Source: a virus. From it: a DNA stretch of 58,389 bases. The translations under genes were made by a program, and so were the position numbers. The notes beneath the pieces were generated by a model. It ran no database searches. It was not told where the DNA came from and was given only the letters and a program-made list of their open reading frames with translations. This document shows positions 16,450 through 24,540 of this stretch, piece after piece (positions within the stretch are counted from its first letter, which is position 1; each line of letters opens with the position of its first letter). The stretch covers positions 1 through 58,389 of the IMG/VR virus record IMGVR_UViG_3300031918_000028. One strand, given 5' to 3'.

Positions 16450-17713
16450 CCTGTTCGACCACGCAGCTGAGCGAGCAGTCATCGGCGCCGCCCTCACCTC
16501 CCCCACCTCAGTCCGTGACGCCTGCGCCATCCTCACCCCAGAGGCGTTCCATCACCTGCCACACGAGTGGGCGTGGGCCGCGATCCGCGGCCTGTACGAC
16601 CAGGGCTCCCCCGTTGACGCGATCACCGTCGCTGCAGCGATGCGCCGCGACGGCACCCTCACGAAGGCACCACCAACGCTCCTGCCGGACTGCATCGGCG
16701 AGGGCCGATCAGAGGCCGTCCGGGCCTACGCACGGATCGTCGCCGACTGCCACACCCGGCGCCGCATCGTCACCGCCGCGACCCGCAGCATCCTCCTCGC
16801 CGAAGGCATGGAAGCCGCACCGAAAGACCTCCTGAACACCGTCATCGACGAGCTCGCCGCCGCCGGCCAGTCAGCCATCGGAGACGCCCCAACCCTGCCC
16901 GAACAGGTCACGGACGCAGTCGACGCGATCGAAGGCACCCAGACCGCCGGCTGGTCCTGGCCCTGGCCTGACCTGGGCCGCATCCTCCTCCCAGCAGCCC
17001 CCGGCCAGTTCATCCTCGTGGCCGCCCGCCCCGGCGTCGGCAAGAGCGTGTGCCTGGTCGACATCGCCCGCCACGTCGCCATCGACCAGAACCAGCCGGT
17101 CGTCCTGCACACCCTGGAGATGTCGACCCGTGAGGTCATCCACCGGATCCTCGCCGCGGAGGGCCGCGTCCAACTGGACCACATCAAGCGCAGCATCCTC
17201 ACCGAGGACGAGTGGGGGCGGCTCGCGCAGGCGTCGCAGCGCCTCTCCGCGGCGCCGCTAACGATCATCGACAGCCCGACCGCGGGCTTGGGCGACGTCA
17301 GGGCGTCGATCCGCCAGCACAAGCCAGTCGTGGTGCTGTTCGACTACTTCCAGCTGGGCCGCACGAACCCGGACGTGCGGGACCGTCGCCTCGCCCTCGA
17401 GGAGCTGTCCCGCGGCTTGAAGATCACCGCGAAGGAGACTGGGGTGCCGATCGTCGCCGCGGCGCAGGTGCGCCGCAAGCCCCAGGGCCATGAGGCGGAA
17501 CCACCGGTCCTGTCGGACCTGCGTGAGACCGGGTCACTCGAACAGGACTGCGACGTCGCGGTGATGCTGCACCGCCTGGACGTGGAGGACCCGGTCTGTG
17601 AACGGGCCGGGGAGATCGACCTCACGGTGGCGAAGCAGCGCAACGGCCCGACGGGGACCGCGACGCTGGTGCATCAGCTGCACTACTCGCGGTTCGCCGA
17701 CATGGCCCACTAG
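16442..17713 (+). CDS. dnaB: DnaB-type replicative helicase
   Basis: 423 residues, GTG start. The N-terminal DnaB domain (AERAVIGAALTSP, FHHLPHEWAWAAI) is followed by a RecA-fold motor with Walker A ARPGVGKS at 195-202, LHTLEMSTRE, Walker B VVLFDYFQL and the arginine region VAKQRNGPTGT. The length is near the lower end for DnaB. It unwinds DNA at the fork, loaded presumably by the products of 10479 and 11381. It lacks an intein. Confidence 0.95.
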   Translation: MADLFDHAAERAVIGAALTSPTSVRDACAILTPEAFHHLPHEWAWAAIRGLYDQGSPVDAITVAAAMRRDGTLTKAPPTLLPDCIGEGRSEAVRAYARIVADCHTRRRIVTAATRSILLAEGMEAAPKDLLNTVIDELAAAGQSAIGDAPTLPEQVTDAVDAIEGTQTAGWSWPWPDLGRILLPAAPGQFILVAARPGVGKSVCLVDIARHVAIDQNQPVVLHTLEMSTREVIHRILAAEGRVQLDHIKRSILTEDEWGRLAQASQRLSAAPLTIIDSPTAGLGDVRASIRQHKPVVVLFDYFQLGRTNPDVRDRRLALEELSRGLKITAKETGVPIVAAAQVRRKPQGHEAEPPVLSDLRETGSLEQDCDVAVMLHRLDVEDPVCERAGEIDLTVAKQRNGPTGTATLVHQLHYSRFADMAH

Positions 17714-17715
17714 GG

Positions 17716-17916
17716 CGACACCCCCACGGTCACAGTGGCGGCACGCAGACAGCCGTCTCGGTGGTGATCCCCTGGCGGCCCCAGACGGGTTCGTTCTACC
17801 CGGTGCACTGGCGAGACAAGACCCCCCACTGCAGCGACGATCTTCGGGCTGAGCATCCGTGGGCGTTCGGCTGGCATCACTACGCAGCGTCCTGGCCGGG
17901 GTCCTACCAGGGCTGA
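17716..17916 (+). promoter_or_regulatory. leader region with a degenerate start-associated motif
   Basis: CGACACCCCCACGG begins three bases after the helicase stop and resembles the recurring late-region element, but no start codon sits at the usual 27-base distance. The stretch also contains the short frame described next. Confidence 0.3.
17761..17916 (+). CDS. short ORF resembling the start of a family-2 glycosyltransferase
   Basis: 51 residues from a GTG. It begins VVIPWRPQTGSFYPVHW, like the first strand and loop of GT-A glycosyltransferases, then ends after WHHYAASWPGSYQG. There is no rest of the enzyme. It may be a small independent protein rich in Trp/His, or a truncated gene left beside the intact glycosyltransferase. 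Start is uncertain because in-frame codons upstream are open but hold no start. Confidence 0.35.
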   Translation: MVIPWRPQTGSFYPVHWRDKTPHCSDDLRAEHPWAFGWHHYAASWPGSYQG

Positions 17917-17939
17917 CACCCCCCGCCGCACCATGACCT
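17914..17939 (+). promoter_or_regulatory. start-associated element, copy 1
   Basis: TGACACCCCCCGCCGCACC then ATGACCT, ending at the ATG of the glycosyltransferase (26 bases from TGA to ATG). No Shine-Dalgarno sequence is present. Confidence 0.6.
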
Positions 17940-18848
17940 ATGCGCGTGGCGACCCTGACCCTGTCGTACCCGCCGACGCGACGCATCGGCGCCGAGCTCG
18001 CCCTCCACGCCCTCAACCGTCACATGCTCGACGCGGGGCACACGGTGACGGCGCGGACCACGACACAGGTGCCCCGCACACAGCTGGATGGGGTGCGTGT
18101 CCAGACCGCGACCAGTCCGCAGCCGGCCGCTGACGTGGTCATCGCGAACGCCGGCCTGGGCGTCAAGGCCCGCACCCTGTGGCCCCGCTCCCCGCTGGCC
18201 GTGTGGGCGCACAACATGCAGCTGCCGACCCTGCTGGATCTGCGCACCGCTCACACCAGGGGCGCGAGCCTGATGATCGCGAACACCCGGCACATGCGTG
18301 ACGTCCTGAGCTCGACCCTGGGGATCCGCGCCGTCGTGCTGCATCCCCCGATCGCGCCGGCGGCACCGGTCACGGGTGGGGACGCGATCACGCTGATCAA
18401 CCTGACCCACGCGAAGGGTTCGAGCGTCTTCTGGGACTTGGCGGCCGCGTACCCGGACCGGCGGTTCATCGCCGTCGAGGGCGGCTACGGCTCCCAGGAC
18501 CAACGGGAGGCGCTGCCCAACGTGGACGTCGTCGAGCATGGCGATCTCGACGCAGTCTGGGCGCAGACCCGGATCCTCCTCGTCCCGTCCGAACATGAGT
18601 CCTACAGCATGGTGGCCGCCGAAGCCGGCGCCCGCGGCATCCCCGTCGTCGCGTCGGATCTGCCGGGCATCCGGGAGGCCGCCGGCCACGGCGCCCTCTA
18701 CACCACCAGCGACTGGCCGGCCGCACTCACGCAGGCGGATGAGCAGTGGGATGACCTGTCGGGCAACGCGCTCATCCACGCCGCCTGCCGCAACCAGGCC
18801 GCCGAGCTCGACCACATCCGGGCGCTTCTGGAGCGTGTTTCCGCGTGA
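17940..18848 (+). CDS. GT4-like glycosyltransferase
   Basis: 302 residues. It opens with a Rossmann strand (MRVATLTLSYPPTRRIGAEL), has WAHNMQ and HPPI in the middle, and ends with LLVPSEHESYSMVAAEAGA plus GIPVVASDLPGI, the donor-sugar binding signature of GT-B/GT4 enzymes (E-x7-E pattern). It is shorter than typical bacterial GT4 proteins (350-400). Its position immediately before the packaging genes suggests sugar addition to virion protein, DNA or host wall polymer; the acceptor is unknown. Confidence 0.87.
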   Translation: MRVATLTLSYPPTRRIGAELALHALNRHMLDAGHTVTARTTTQVPRTQLDGVRVQTATSPQPAADVVIANAGLGVKARTLWPRSPLAVWAHNMQLPTLLDLRTAHTRGASLMIANTRHMRDVLSSTLGIRAVVLHPPIAPAAPVTGGDAITLINLTHAKGSSVFWDLAAAYPDRRFIAVEGGYGSQDQREALPNVDVVEHGDLDAVWAQTRILLVPSEHESYSMVAAEAGARGIPVVASDLPGIREAAGHGALYTTSDWPAALTQADEQWDDLSGNALIHAACRNQAAELDHIRALLERVSA

Positions 18849-18872
18849 CACCCCAGCCCGGAGCATGGGCTC
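18846..18872 (+). promoter_or_regulatory. start-associated element, copy 2
   Basis: TTTCCGCG then TGACACCCCAGCCCGGAGC and ATGGGCTC, 27 bases from TGA to the ATG at 18873. The TGA is also the glycosyltransferase stop. Confidence 0.6.
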
Positions 18873-19046
18873 ATGCCTCGCAAGTCTGATGGCCGTCAGG
18901 CCCGCACGATCACCGTCCATGTCCGCTTCACCCCAGATGGTGTGGCGGCCCTCGACCTGGCCCGCGGCCCCCAGGGACGCTCCGAGTATGTGAGGGACCT
19001 CGTCGCCCGGGACGTGCAGGCCAAGCAGCGCGGAACGCAGCGGTGA
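18873..19046 (+). CDS. small ribbon-helix-helix-like protein
   Basis: 57 residues. TITVHVRFTPDGVAALDLAR followed by RSEYVRDLVARDVQ has the strand-helix-helix pattern of Arc/MetJ-type DNA-binding proteins, with a basic N-terminus (MPRKSDGR). Start is set by element copy 2 and the stop overlaps the next gene's GTG. A candidate regulator of late genes; target unknown. Confidence 0.7.
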   Translation: MPRKSDGRQARTITVHVRFTPDGVAALDLARGPQGRSEYVRDLVARDVQAKQRGTQR

Positions 19047-19252
19047 TCTGCTCCTGCGGGACCCAGTCGAACGGGACAGCCCTGTGCACGCACTGCGATC
19101 AGCCGCAGCGCTGCCCTCCGGGCTGCGTGCCCTGCAACACCCGGGACTCGTACTGCCCGATCTGCCGCACCAACTGCGGCTCCGTGACCGCTGCCCGCTA
19201 CCACGAGGCCGCGTGCCGTCAGGTGGAGAAGACGAGAGGACGGAACCCGTGA
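19043..19252 (+). CDS. Cys-rich zinc-finger protein
   Basis: 69 residues, GTG overlapping the previous stop. Repeated Cys pairs (CSCG, CTHC, CPPGCVPC, CPIC, then H and C) suggest two zinc sites. It ends in a basic tail. It belongs to a cluster of tiny zinc proteins just before the terminase small subunit. Function unknown. Confidence 0.65.
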   Translation: MICSCGTQSNGTALCTHCDQPQRCPPGCVPCNTRDSYCPICRTNCGSVTAARYHEAACRQVEKTRGRNP

Positions 19253-19350
19253 TCCGCTACTGCCGGGCCTGCGGCTGCTTCTGGGCGCTGTTCCCCACGC
19301 ACCGCCGCGTCACCAAGGCACCCCCGGAGCCCTGCCCGGACTGCCGATGA
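19249..19350 (+). CDS. 33-residue zinc-ribbon peptide
   Basis: MIRYCRACGCFWALFPTHRR then VTKAPPEPCPDCR. CxxC at 5-8 and CPDC at the C-terminus make a minimal zinc ribbon. GTG and TGA overlap the adjacent genes, supporting translation despite the size. Confidence 0.55.
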   Translation: MIRYCRACGCFWALFPTHRRVTKAPPEPCPDCR

Positions 19351-19640
19351 CCGCCACCCAGCTGCGCCAGGCCGCCCAGGCTCTCCGTGAGCCCGGCGTG
19401 ATCCTGGGCCGTGCCGCAACCCTCGCCGTGGCTGTCTGGCTGGACGCGGAGGCCGACATCGTCGAGTCCCTCCCGGCCCTGACCCAGGCCGTGACCATCC
19501 GCGTCGGCGCCGCGACCTACACGGTCGGCAGCACCGCTGACGGGGAACCGGACCTGCGAGCCTCATCGACCCCGCAGGCCCTGGCCCTGGTCTACCTCAT
19601 CGCCGGCCCACCCATTCCGCGTGACGAAACCCCCCGATGA
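19347..19640 (+). CDS. hypothetical protein
   Basis: 97 residues. N-terminal helices (TQLRQAAQALREPG, LAVAVWLDAEADIVE) resemble a short phage helical module, followed by a beta hairpin (VTIRVGAATYTVG). The 3' end of the gene carries the first copy of a 21-bp tandem repeat. Function unknown. Confidence 0.65.
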   Translation: MTATQLRQAAQALREPGVILGRAATLAVAVWLDAEADIVESLPALTQAVTIRVGAATYTVGSTADGEPDLRASSTPQALALVYLIAGPPIPRDETPR

Positions 19641-19664
19641 CCGATTCCGCGCGACGAAACCCCC
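19614..19664 (+). repeat. two 21-bp direct repeats with 30-base period
   Basis: ATTCCGCGTGACGAAACCCC at 19614 and ATTCCGCGCGACGAAACCCC at 19644, each followed by one more C. They are variants of the start-associated element (TTCCGCGTGACACCCCC). The second copy lies 27 bases (from its CGACG) before the ATG at 19679. Confidence 0.65.
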
Positions 19665-19678
19665 ACCACCCCACACCC

Positions 19679-20395
19679 ATGTGGAACGACGACCCCAAGG
19701 ACTGCTCAACCTGCACCCGTCCCCATGTAACCCGCTGGGGACATCCGTCGTGCTGTGGACACAACCGGCACGGCAACCCGTGCCTGAAGCCGCCGATGCA
19801 CCACCAGCGGGTCTGCGCGCTGCACGGCGGGAAGGCACCCAGAGCCCTGGCCGCGGCTGAGCGCCGCGGGCAGGAGCTCGTGGCACGGGAGGCTGTCGCA
19901 ACGTACGGCCTCCCGGTGGACGTGTCGCCCACGGAGGCGCTGCTCGAGGAGGTGCGGTGGACCGCGGGGCATGTGCGGTGGCTGCGGGATCGGGTGCAGG
20001 AGTTGGAGCAGTCGCAGCTGGTGTGGGGCACGGTCCGCACGGAACGTGAGGCTGACGGGGAGGTGATCACGTTCGGCGGCGTGGAGGCTGACGACGAGGA
20101 CCAGACGGGCCTAGTCGACGTGGGTTCCCTGCCGGCGTCGAAGGTCATCCAGGCCGCGGGACCCGCGGTGTGGCTGGACTTGTACGACCGGGAGCGTAAG
20201 CACCTGGTCGGTGTGTGCACGGCCGCGCTGCGCGCCGGCGTGGAGGAGCGGCGGGTGCGGCTGGCCGAGCAGCAGGGCGCACTAGTCGCGCAGGCGATCC
20301 GCGCGATCCTCGCCGACCTGCATCTGTCGCCGGAGCAGGAGGTCCGGGTCGGGGAGATCGTCCCCCGGCACCTGCGGGCGTTGGCGGCCGACTGA
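19679..20395 (+). CDS. terS: terminase small subunit-like protein
   Basis: 238 residues from the ATG at 19679, chosen because it lies exactly 27 bases after the second repeat copy; the ATG at 19637 would add 14 residues encoded by the repeat. A Cys/His N-terminus (CSTCTRPH, CCGHNRHGNPC, CALHGG) is typical of the small terminase subunit of many actinobacterial phages, followed by helical oligomerisation segments. It should recognise the packaging site and regulate the large subunit encoded next. Confidence 0.75.
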   Translation: MWNDDPKDCSTCTRPHVTRWGHPSCCGHNRHGNPCLKPPMHHQRVCALHGGKAPRALAAAERRGQELVAREAVATYGLPVDVSPTEALLEEVRWTAGHVRWLRDRVQELEQSQLVWGTVRTEREADGEVITFGGVEADDEDQTGLVDVGSLPASKVIQAAGPAVWLDLYDRERKHLVGVCTAALRAGVEERRVRLAEQQGALVAQAIRAILADLHLSPEQEVRVGEIVPRHLRALAAD

Positions 20396-20402
20396 TCGTC
20401 CC

Positions 20403-20429
20403 TGGCACCCCTGGCGTGATGGTGGCGAG
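20403..20429 (+). promoter_or_regulatory. start-associated element, copy 4
   Basis: TGGCACCCCTGGCGTGATGG then TGGCGAG, 27 bases before the GTG start of the terminase large subunit. The first G-to-A position differs from the consensus TGACACCCC. Confidence 0.5.
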
Positions 20430-22895
20430 GTGACGGCTGACGCGGGGTGGATCGAGGCTGCCGCGCGCCTGTTCGAACCCCCGCCCCCGCCACGCTGGTC
20501 CACCCCGGGTGGCCTCGCCCAGGCCCTCGATCCGCGGACCGTGCAGACCCCCGCCCTGGACCTGATCGACCAGGCCCTCGTCGCCGCGTACACCACGCCG
20601 GACGCACGCCTGATCATCTCCATGCCCCCGCAGGAGGGCAAGTTGGTCGCGGACGACACCATCGTCCCGACCCCGACCGGGTGGACGAGGCACGGCGACC
20701 TCCGCGCCGGCGACTGGGTGATCCACCCCTCCGGTCAGCCCGTGCGAGTGGTCGAGGTCCATGAGCCCGCGGACGCGACGCTGCGTGTCCACTTCTCCGA
20801 CCACAGCCACATCGACGTACACCCGGCACACGAGTGGACCGTCTACGACTCACTGGCCAGGGCGTCGAAGACCGTTGAGACCCGGTACCTGCACGACGTC
20901 AGGCTCAGCCACGGGATCCCGGGACGCCGCGGCCACAAGTACCGGTTCCACCTGCCCCTCCGTGAAGCGTTCAACCTGCCTACGGCCCCGCTGCCCGTCG
21001 ATCCCTACACGCTCGGCGTGTGGCTCGGCGACGGGTCAACATCGAAGGCCGCCATCACCCACCACCCCGACGACACCTACGTGCTGCCCTACCCCGAATC
21101 CGCCCACTGCGTACATCCCACGACGGGCGTCGTGACGACGTACTACCGCGGCGGGTTGCGCACCGCACTGCGTGAGCTCGGAGTCCTCCACGCCAAGCAC
21201 ATCCCGTCGACCTACCTGCGCGGCAGTGAGACCCAGCGGCGCGACCTCCTCGCCGGACTGATCGACACCGACGGGCATGTGTCCTCGTCCGGGCAGGTGA
21301 CGTTCGACAACGCCAACGCCGGCCTCGTCCAGTCCGTCGCTGAACTGCTACGGACCCTCGGGTACCGCGCCCATGTTCACAAGCCCACCCCACCCAAGCT
21401 GTCAACGTCGGGCATCCAGGGCGTCCAGGAGATGTGGCGCGTCACCTACACGCCTCATGACCAGGGGCCGGCGCGACTGCCCCGGAAGGCGGCCGTCCGC
21501 CTCGGTCGCCGTGAGCGGATCGCGATCACCCACACCGAGCGCATCGACCCGCGACCCGGACGCTGCATCACCGTGGACTCCGCTGACGGCATGTACCTCG
21601 TCGGTGAGCACATGACGCCGACCCACAACAGTCAGCGTGCCAGCCGGCGGTTCCCCCTGTGGGCGTTGACGCAGAACCCGGACCTGCGGGTCGCGATCAC
21701 GTCCTACGAGCTGGGTGTGGCACGCAGGTGGGGCCGCGCGATCCGTGACGACATCACCCAGCACGCCGACGACCTGGGCCTGCGGGTTCGTGATGACGTG
21801 TCCGCGCAGCATGAGTGGCAGCTCGCCGGCCGTGAGGGTGGCGTGTACTCCGCTGGTGTCGGCGGCGCCCTGACCGGCCGGCCCGTGGATCTGCTGATCA
21901 TCGACGACCCCGTGAAGGACCGTGAGCAGGCCGACTCCCCGACCTATCGGGAGCGGGTGTGGGACTGGTGGATGGAGACCGCCCGCACCCGTCTGGCCCC
22001 CGGGGCGCCCGTGATCCTGATCCTGACCCGCTGGCATGAGGATGACCTCGCGGGCCGCCTGTTGGCCGCGGATGACGGCGCGCAGTGGACGGTCCTGTCG
22101 ATCCCCGCCCAGGCTGAGGCCGACGACGACGTGCTGGGCCGGGCACGCGGCGAGTTCATGCAGTCTGCGCGTGGCCGCACGCAGGCGCAGTGGGGGCGGA
22201 TCAAGGCCGGCGCCACGTCCCGCACCTGGGCTGCGCTCTACCAGCAGCACCCGGCACCCGTCGAGGGCGCCGTGTGGAAGGCCCCGTGGATCGACCTCAA
22301 CCGGGCCCGCACCGGCGACGTCTGGCACCAGCTCGTCCGCATCGTCGTGTCCGTAGACCCCGCCGCGAAGTCCAAGACCACCAGCGACCTCACCGGCATC
22401 ATCGTCGCCGGCCTCGACAAGGCCGGGCACGCATGGGTCCTGGACGACCGGACCCTGCGCGGCACCCCCGCCGAGTGGGGCATGGCCGCCTGGGATGCGC
22501 TCCTCGACTGGCACGCCGGCGAGCTGATCGTCGAAGACAACCAGGGCGGGGAGATGGTGCAGGAGGTCATGCGCACCGCCTGGCTCGCGGTGCAGGGCCG
22601 GCGCCGCATCGCCCAACTCGCGCCGAAGGTCACGACGGTCACAGCCCGCCAGTCGAAGCGCGTCCGCGCCGAGAGCGTCGCCGCCTACTACGAGACCGCC
22701 CGCGTGCACCACGCCGCCGACGGCACCGACCGACTCAGCCTCCTCGAGCAGCAGATGCTCACCTGGACCGGTGACGGTGACAGCCCGGACCGCATCGACG
22801 CCCTCGTCCATGCCCTCACCGTCTTGTTCCTGCCGCAGCACTCCGCTGACGCTGTCCGCCCCCCGCCACGCCGCGCCGCGGCGGGGTTCCGCTGA
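20430..22895 (+). CDS. terL: terminase large subunit, interrupted by an intein
   Basis: 821 residues before splicing; about 492 after. The ATPase domain has its Walker A split by the intein: SMPPQEGK at 64-71, then S401 and QRASRRFPLWAL. Walker B is VDLLIIDDPVKD. The RNase H-like nuclease follows, with SVDPAAKSKTTSDLTG, ELIVEDNQGG and PDRIDALVHAL holding the acidic residues. It cuts concatemers and pumps DNA through the portal. Because the intein sits inside the P-loop, unspliced protein cannot bind ATP properly, so packaging depends on splicing. Confidence 0.95.
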   Translation: MTADAGWIEAAARLFEPPPPPRWSTPGGLAQALDPRTVQTPALDLIDQALVAAYTTPDARLIISMPPQEGKLVADDTIVPTPTGWTRHGDLRAGDWVIHPSGQPVRVVEVHEPADATLRVHFSDHSHIDVHPAHEWTVYDSLARASKTVETRYLHDVRLSHGIPGRRGHKYRFHLPLREAFNLPTAPLPVDPYTLGVWLGDGSTSKAAITHHPDDTYVLPYPESAHCVHPTTGVVTTYYRGGLRTALRELGVLHAKHIPSTYLRGSETQRRDLLAGLIDTDGHVSSSGQVTFDNANAGLVQSVAELLRTLGYRAHVHKPTPPKLSTSGIQGVQEMWRVTYTPHDQGPARLPRKAAVRLGRRERIAITHTERIDPRPGRCITVDSADGMYLVGEHMTPTHNSQRASRRFPLWALTQNPDLRVAITSYELGVARRWGRAIRDDITQHADDLGLRVRDDVSAQHEWQLAGREGGVYSAGVGGALTGRPVDLLIIDDPVKDREQADSPTYRERVWDWWMETARTRLAPGAPVILILTRWHEDDLAGRLLAADDGAQWTVLSIPAQAEADDDVLGRARGEFMQSARGRTQAQWGRIKAGATSRTWAALYQQHPAPVEGAVWKAPWIDLNRARTGDVWHQLVRIVVSVDPAAKSKTTSDLTGIIVAGLDKAGHAWVLDDRTLRGTPAEWGMAAWDALLDWHAGELIVEDNQGGEMVQEVMRTAWLAVQGRRRIAQLAPKVTTVTARQSKRVRAESVAAYYETARVHHAADGTDRLSLLEQQMLTWTGDGDSPDRIDALVHALTVLFLPQHSADAVRPPPRRAAAGFR
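20643..21629 (+). other. intein (class 3 type) with LAGLIDADG endonuclease
   Basis: 329 residues (72-400 of the precursor), from Leu72 (VADDTIVPTPTGW) to Asn400 before Ser401. Block B ends HPAHEW with Trp two residues after the block B His, block F has Cys (RCITVDS), and block G is TPTHN with Thr before the penultimate His. Together these are the WCT signature of class 3 inteins, which lack Cys1 and start splicing at the block F Cys; here residue 1 is Leu. The endonuclease motifs LGVWLGDG and LLAGLIDTDG are both present, so the element may still home. Confidence 0.9.
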
Positions 22896-22920
22896 CACCC
22901 CCGGCCGGACCATCACCAGG
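22893..22920 (+). promoter_or_regulatory. start-associated element, portal copy
   Basis: GGTTCCGC then TGACACCCCCGGCCGGACC. The portal start is 52 bases from the TGA and has its own ribosome site (GGGAAGGGA), so here the element and the start are uncoupled. Confidence 0.5.
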
Positions 22921-22944
22921 GACGCGCAACCGGGAAGGGACACG

Positions 22945-24540
22945 ATGCAGCCGTACACGCATGATGAGTGGGCGGCGCTGAGCTACGTGCCCGACCTGAC
23001 CGAGACGCGTCCGCCTGGGCATCCCACCTGGGTCGACGACGTGGACGCCCGCCGCCTGACGGCGTACCGGATCCTCGCGGCCTACCGGGACGGCACCCGA
23101 CGCTTCTGGCTGCCGCAGACACAGTGGGACCAGTCGGTCGAGAACACGGACGGCGTGATCCGCGTCCACAAGGCGCCCGGGTCGAACATCCGCGAGTACG
23201 GCGATGCAGCGCTCGTCGTCGACACGGCACGCGCCCTCGTCCTCGGTGAGGACCAGTCCATCGTCATCCCCGACAAGACCCCGCAGGGCCCCGCGGACTG
23301 GGTGCAGGAGTGGGCGGCCCGGGAACGGCTCACGCAGAAGCTCCTCACCGCAGAGACCGACGCGGTGACCCTCGGCGACTCCGTGTACGTCCTGGCGCCC
23401 GACCCCGGGAAGGCCCGCCCCCGGCTGCGGACCTACGACCCGGGCTTCTACTTCCCCGACACCCTCACCCCAGTGCAGGGCTGGGCGGATGACGACTTCC
23501 CGCCGATCGTGCACATCGCCTGGGAGGAGACCGACCCGCAGGGTCTGACGTGGATGGTGCGGTCCACGTGGCAGATGAGTCGGCTCGAGCAGACCAGGCC
23601 GGCGCCGTGGGGTGGCGTGCAGGAGTGGGCGTGCTGGTTCCGGAAGGTCCGGTACCGGGTCGACCGGATGCGGCGCCGCGCCAGCGTGTACGACCAGGAG
23701 CCCGGTGAGGGTGTGGTCATGCAGGACTGGACGGACCTGGGTGTGGACTTCGTGCCGGTCGTGCACGTCCCGAACACGCCCACGGCGACGTGGGGGCAGT
23801 CGATCCTGGTGTCGGTCGGGCAGATCCTTGACGACCTGATGGGCGCTGACACGGACCTGGCGACGGGCGCGCAGCACGCATCCCCGACCCTCGTCACCAC
23901 CGGGACCGCCGCGGCGCTGACGGGTCTGCCTGGTGAGCAGCTCGGCCTGCCGGACGGCGGATCCGCATCCTGGACAGACACCTCCAAGAACCTCACGGCC
24001 CTGACGGCGTACACGACGGGGCTGCTGGACCGCGTCGCCATCAACTCGCGGCTGGCGCAGTCGCTGCTGGGCCGTGTGCAGCCGAACGACGTGCCGTCCG
24101 GGTATGCGCTGCAGCTGGGGTTCCATCCGGCGCGGCAGCTGATGCGGGAGGCCCGCACGGTCCGCGACGAGAAGTTCCCGCTGATCCTGCGGTTCGCGGT
24201 CCGGTTGGCGCAGGTCAACGGCTGGCTGGCCTCCGGGGCGACGCCGGCGTTCACGGTGGCTCTGGGTGCGTCCCTGCCCGCGGACCTGCCGTCCGCGGTG
24301 GAGACCGTGACGGCTCTCCTGCCCGTGCATGGCCTGTCCACGGCGACCGCGGTGAAGATCCTCACCACCGCCGGCCTGCCCATCGACGACGCTGTGGCTG
24401 AGGTGGAGGCGATCCGCAAGGAGCGGTTCGAGGATGCGGTGCGGCTGTTCGAGGCCACAGGGAACGCTGCGGCGGCCGCGGAGATGCTGGGCGTGACCCC
24501 GGCGGCCGTGCAGCTCATCACCGACCAGGTGCAGGCGTGA
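22945..24540 (+). CDS. portal protein
   Basis: 531 residues from the ATG at 22945. SPP1 gp6-like layout: an N-terminal wing region, the clip-type helix region around ILDDLMGADTDLATG, and a C-terminal helical crown with LFEATGNAAAAAEMLGVTP. It forms the dodecameric vertex ring through which the terminase packages DNA. Position after terminase and before scaffold fits. Its end overlaps the next gene by four bases. Confidence 0.92.
   Translation: MQPYTHDEWAALSYVPDLTETRPPGHPTWVDDVDARRLTAYRILAAYRDGTRRFWLPQTQWDQSVENTDGVIRVHKAPGSNIREYGDAALVVDTARALVLGEDQSIVIPDKTPQGPADWVQEWAARERLTQKLLTAETDAVTLGDSVYVLAPDPGKARPRLRTYDPGFYFPDTLTPVQGWADDDFPPIVHIAWEETDPQGLTWMVRSTWQMSRLEQTRPAPWGGVQEWACWFRKVRYRVDRMRRRASVYDQEPGEGVVMQDWTDLGVDFVPVVHVPNTPTATWGQSILVSVGQILDDLMGADTDLATGAQHASPTLVTTGTAAALTGLPGEQLGLPDGGSASWTDTSKNLTALTAYTTGLLDRVAINSRLAQSLLGRVQPNDVPSGYALQLGFHPARQLMREARTVRDEKFPLILRFAVRLAQVNGWLASGATPAFTVALGASLPADLPSAVETVTALLPVHGLSTATAVKILTTAGLPIDDAVAEVEAIRKERFEDAVRLFEATGNAAAAAEMLGVTPAAVQLITDQVQA

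Noticed and set aside
16442-17713. Intein in the DnaB-type helicase
   Set aside because: The Walker A region and later motifs are continuous and the length is normal.
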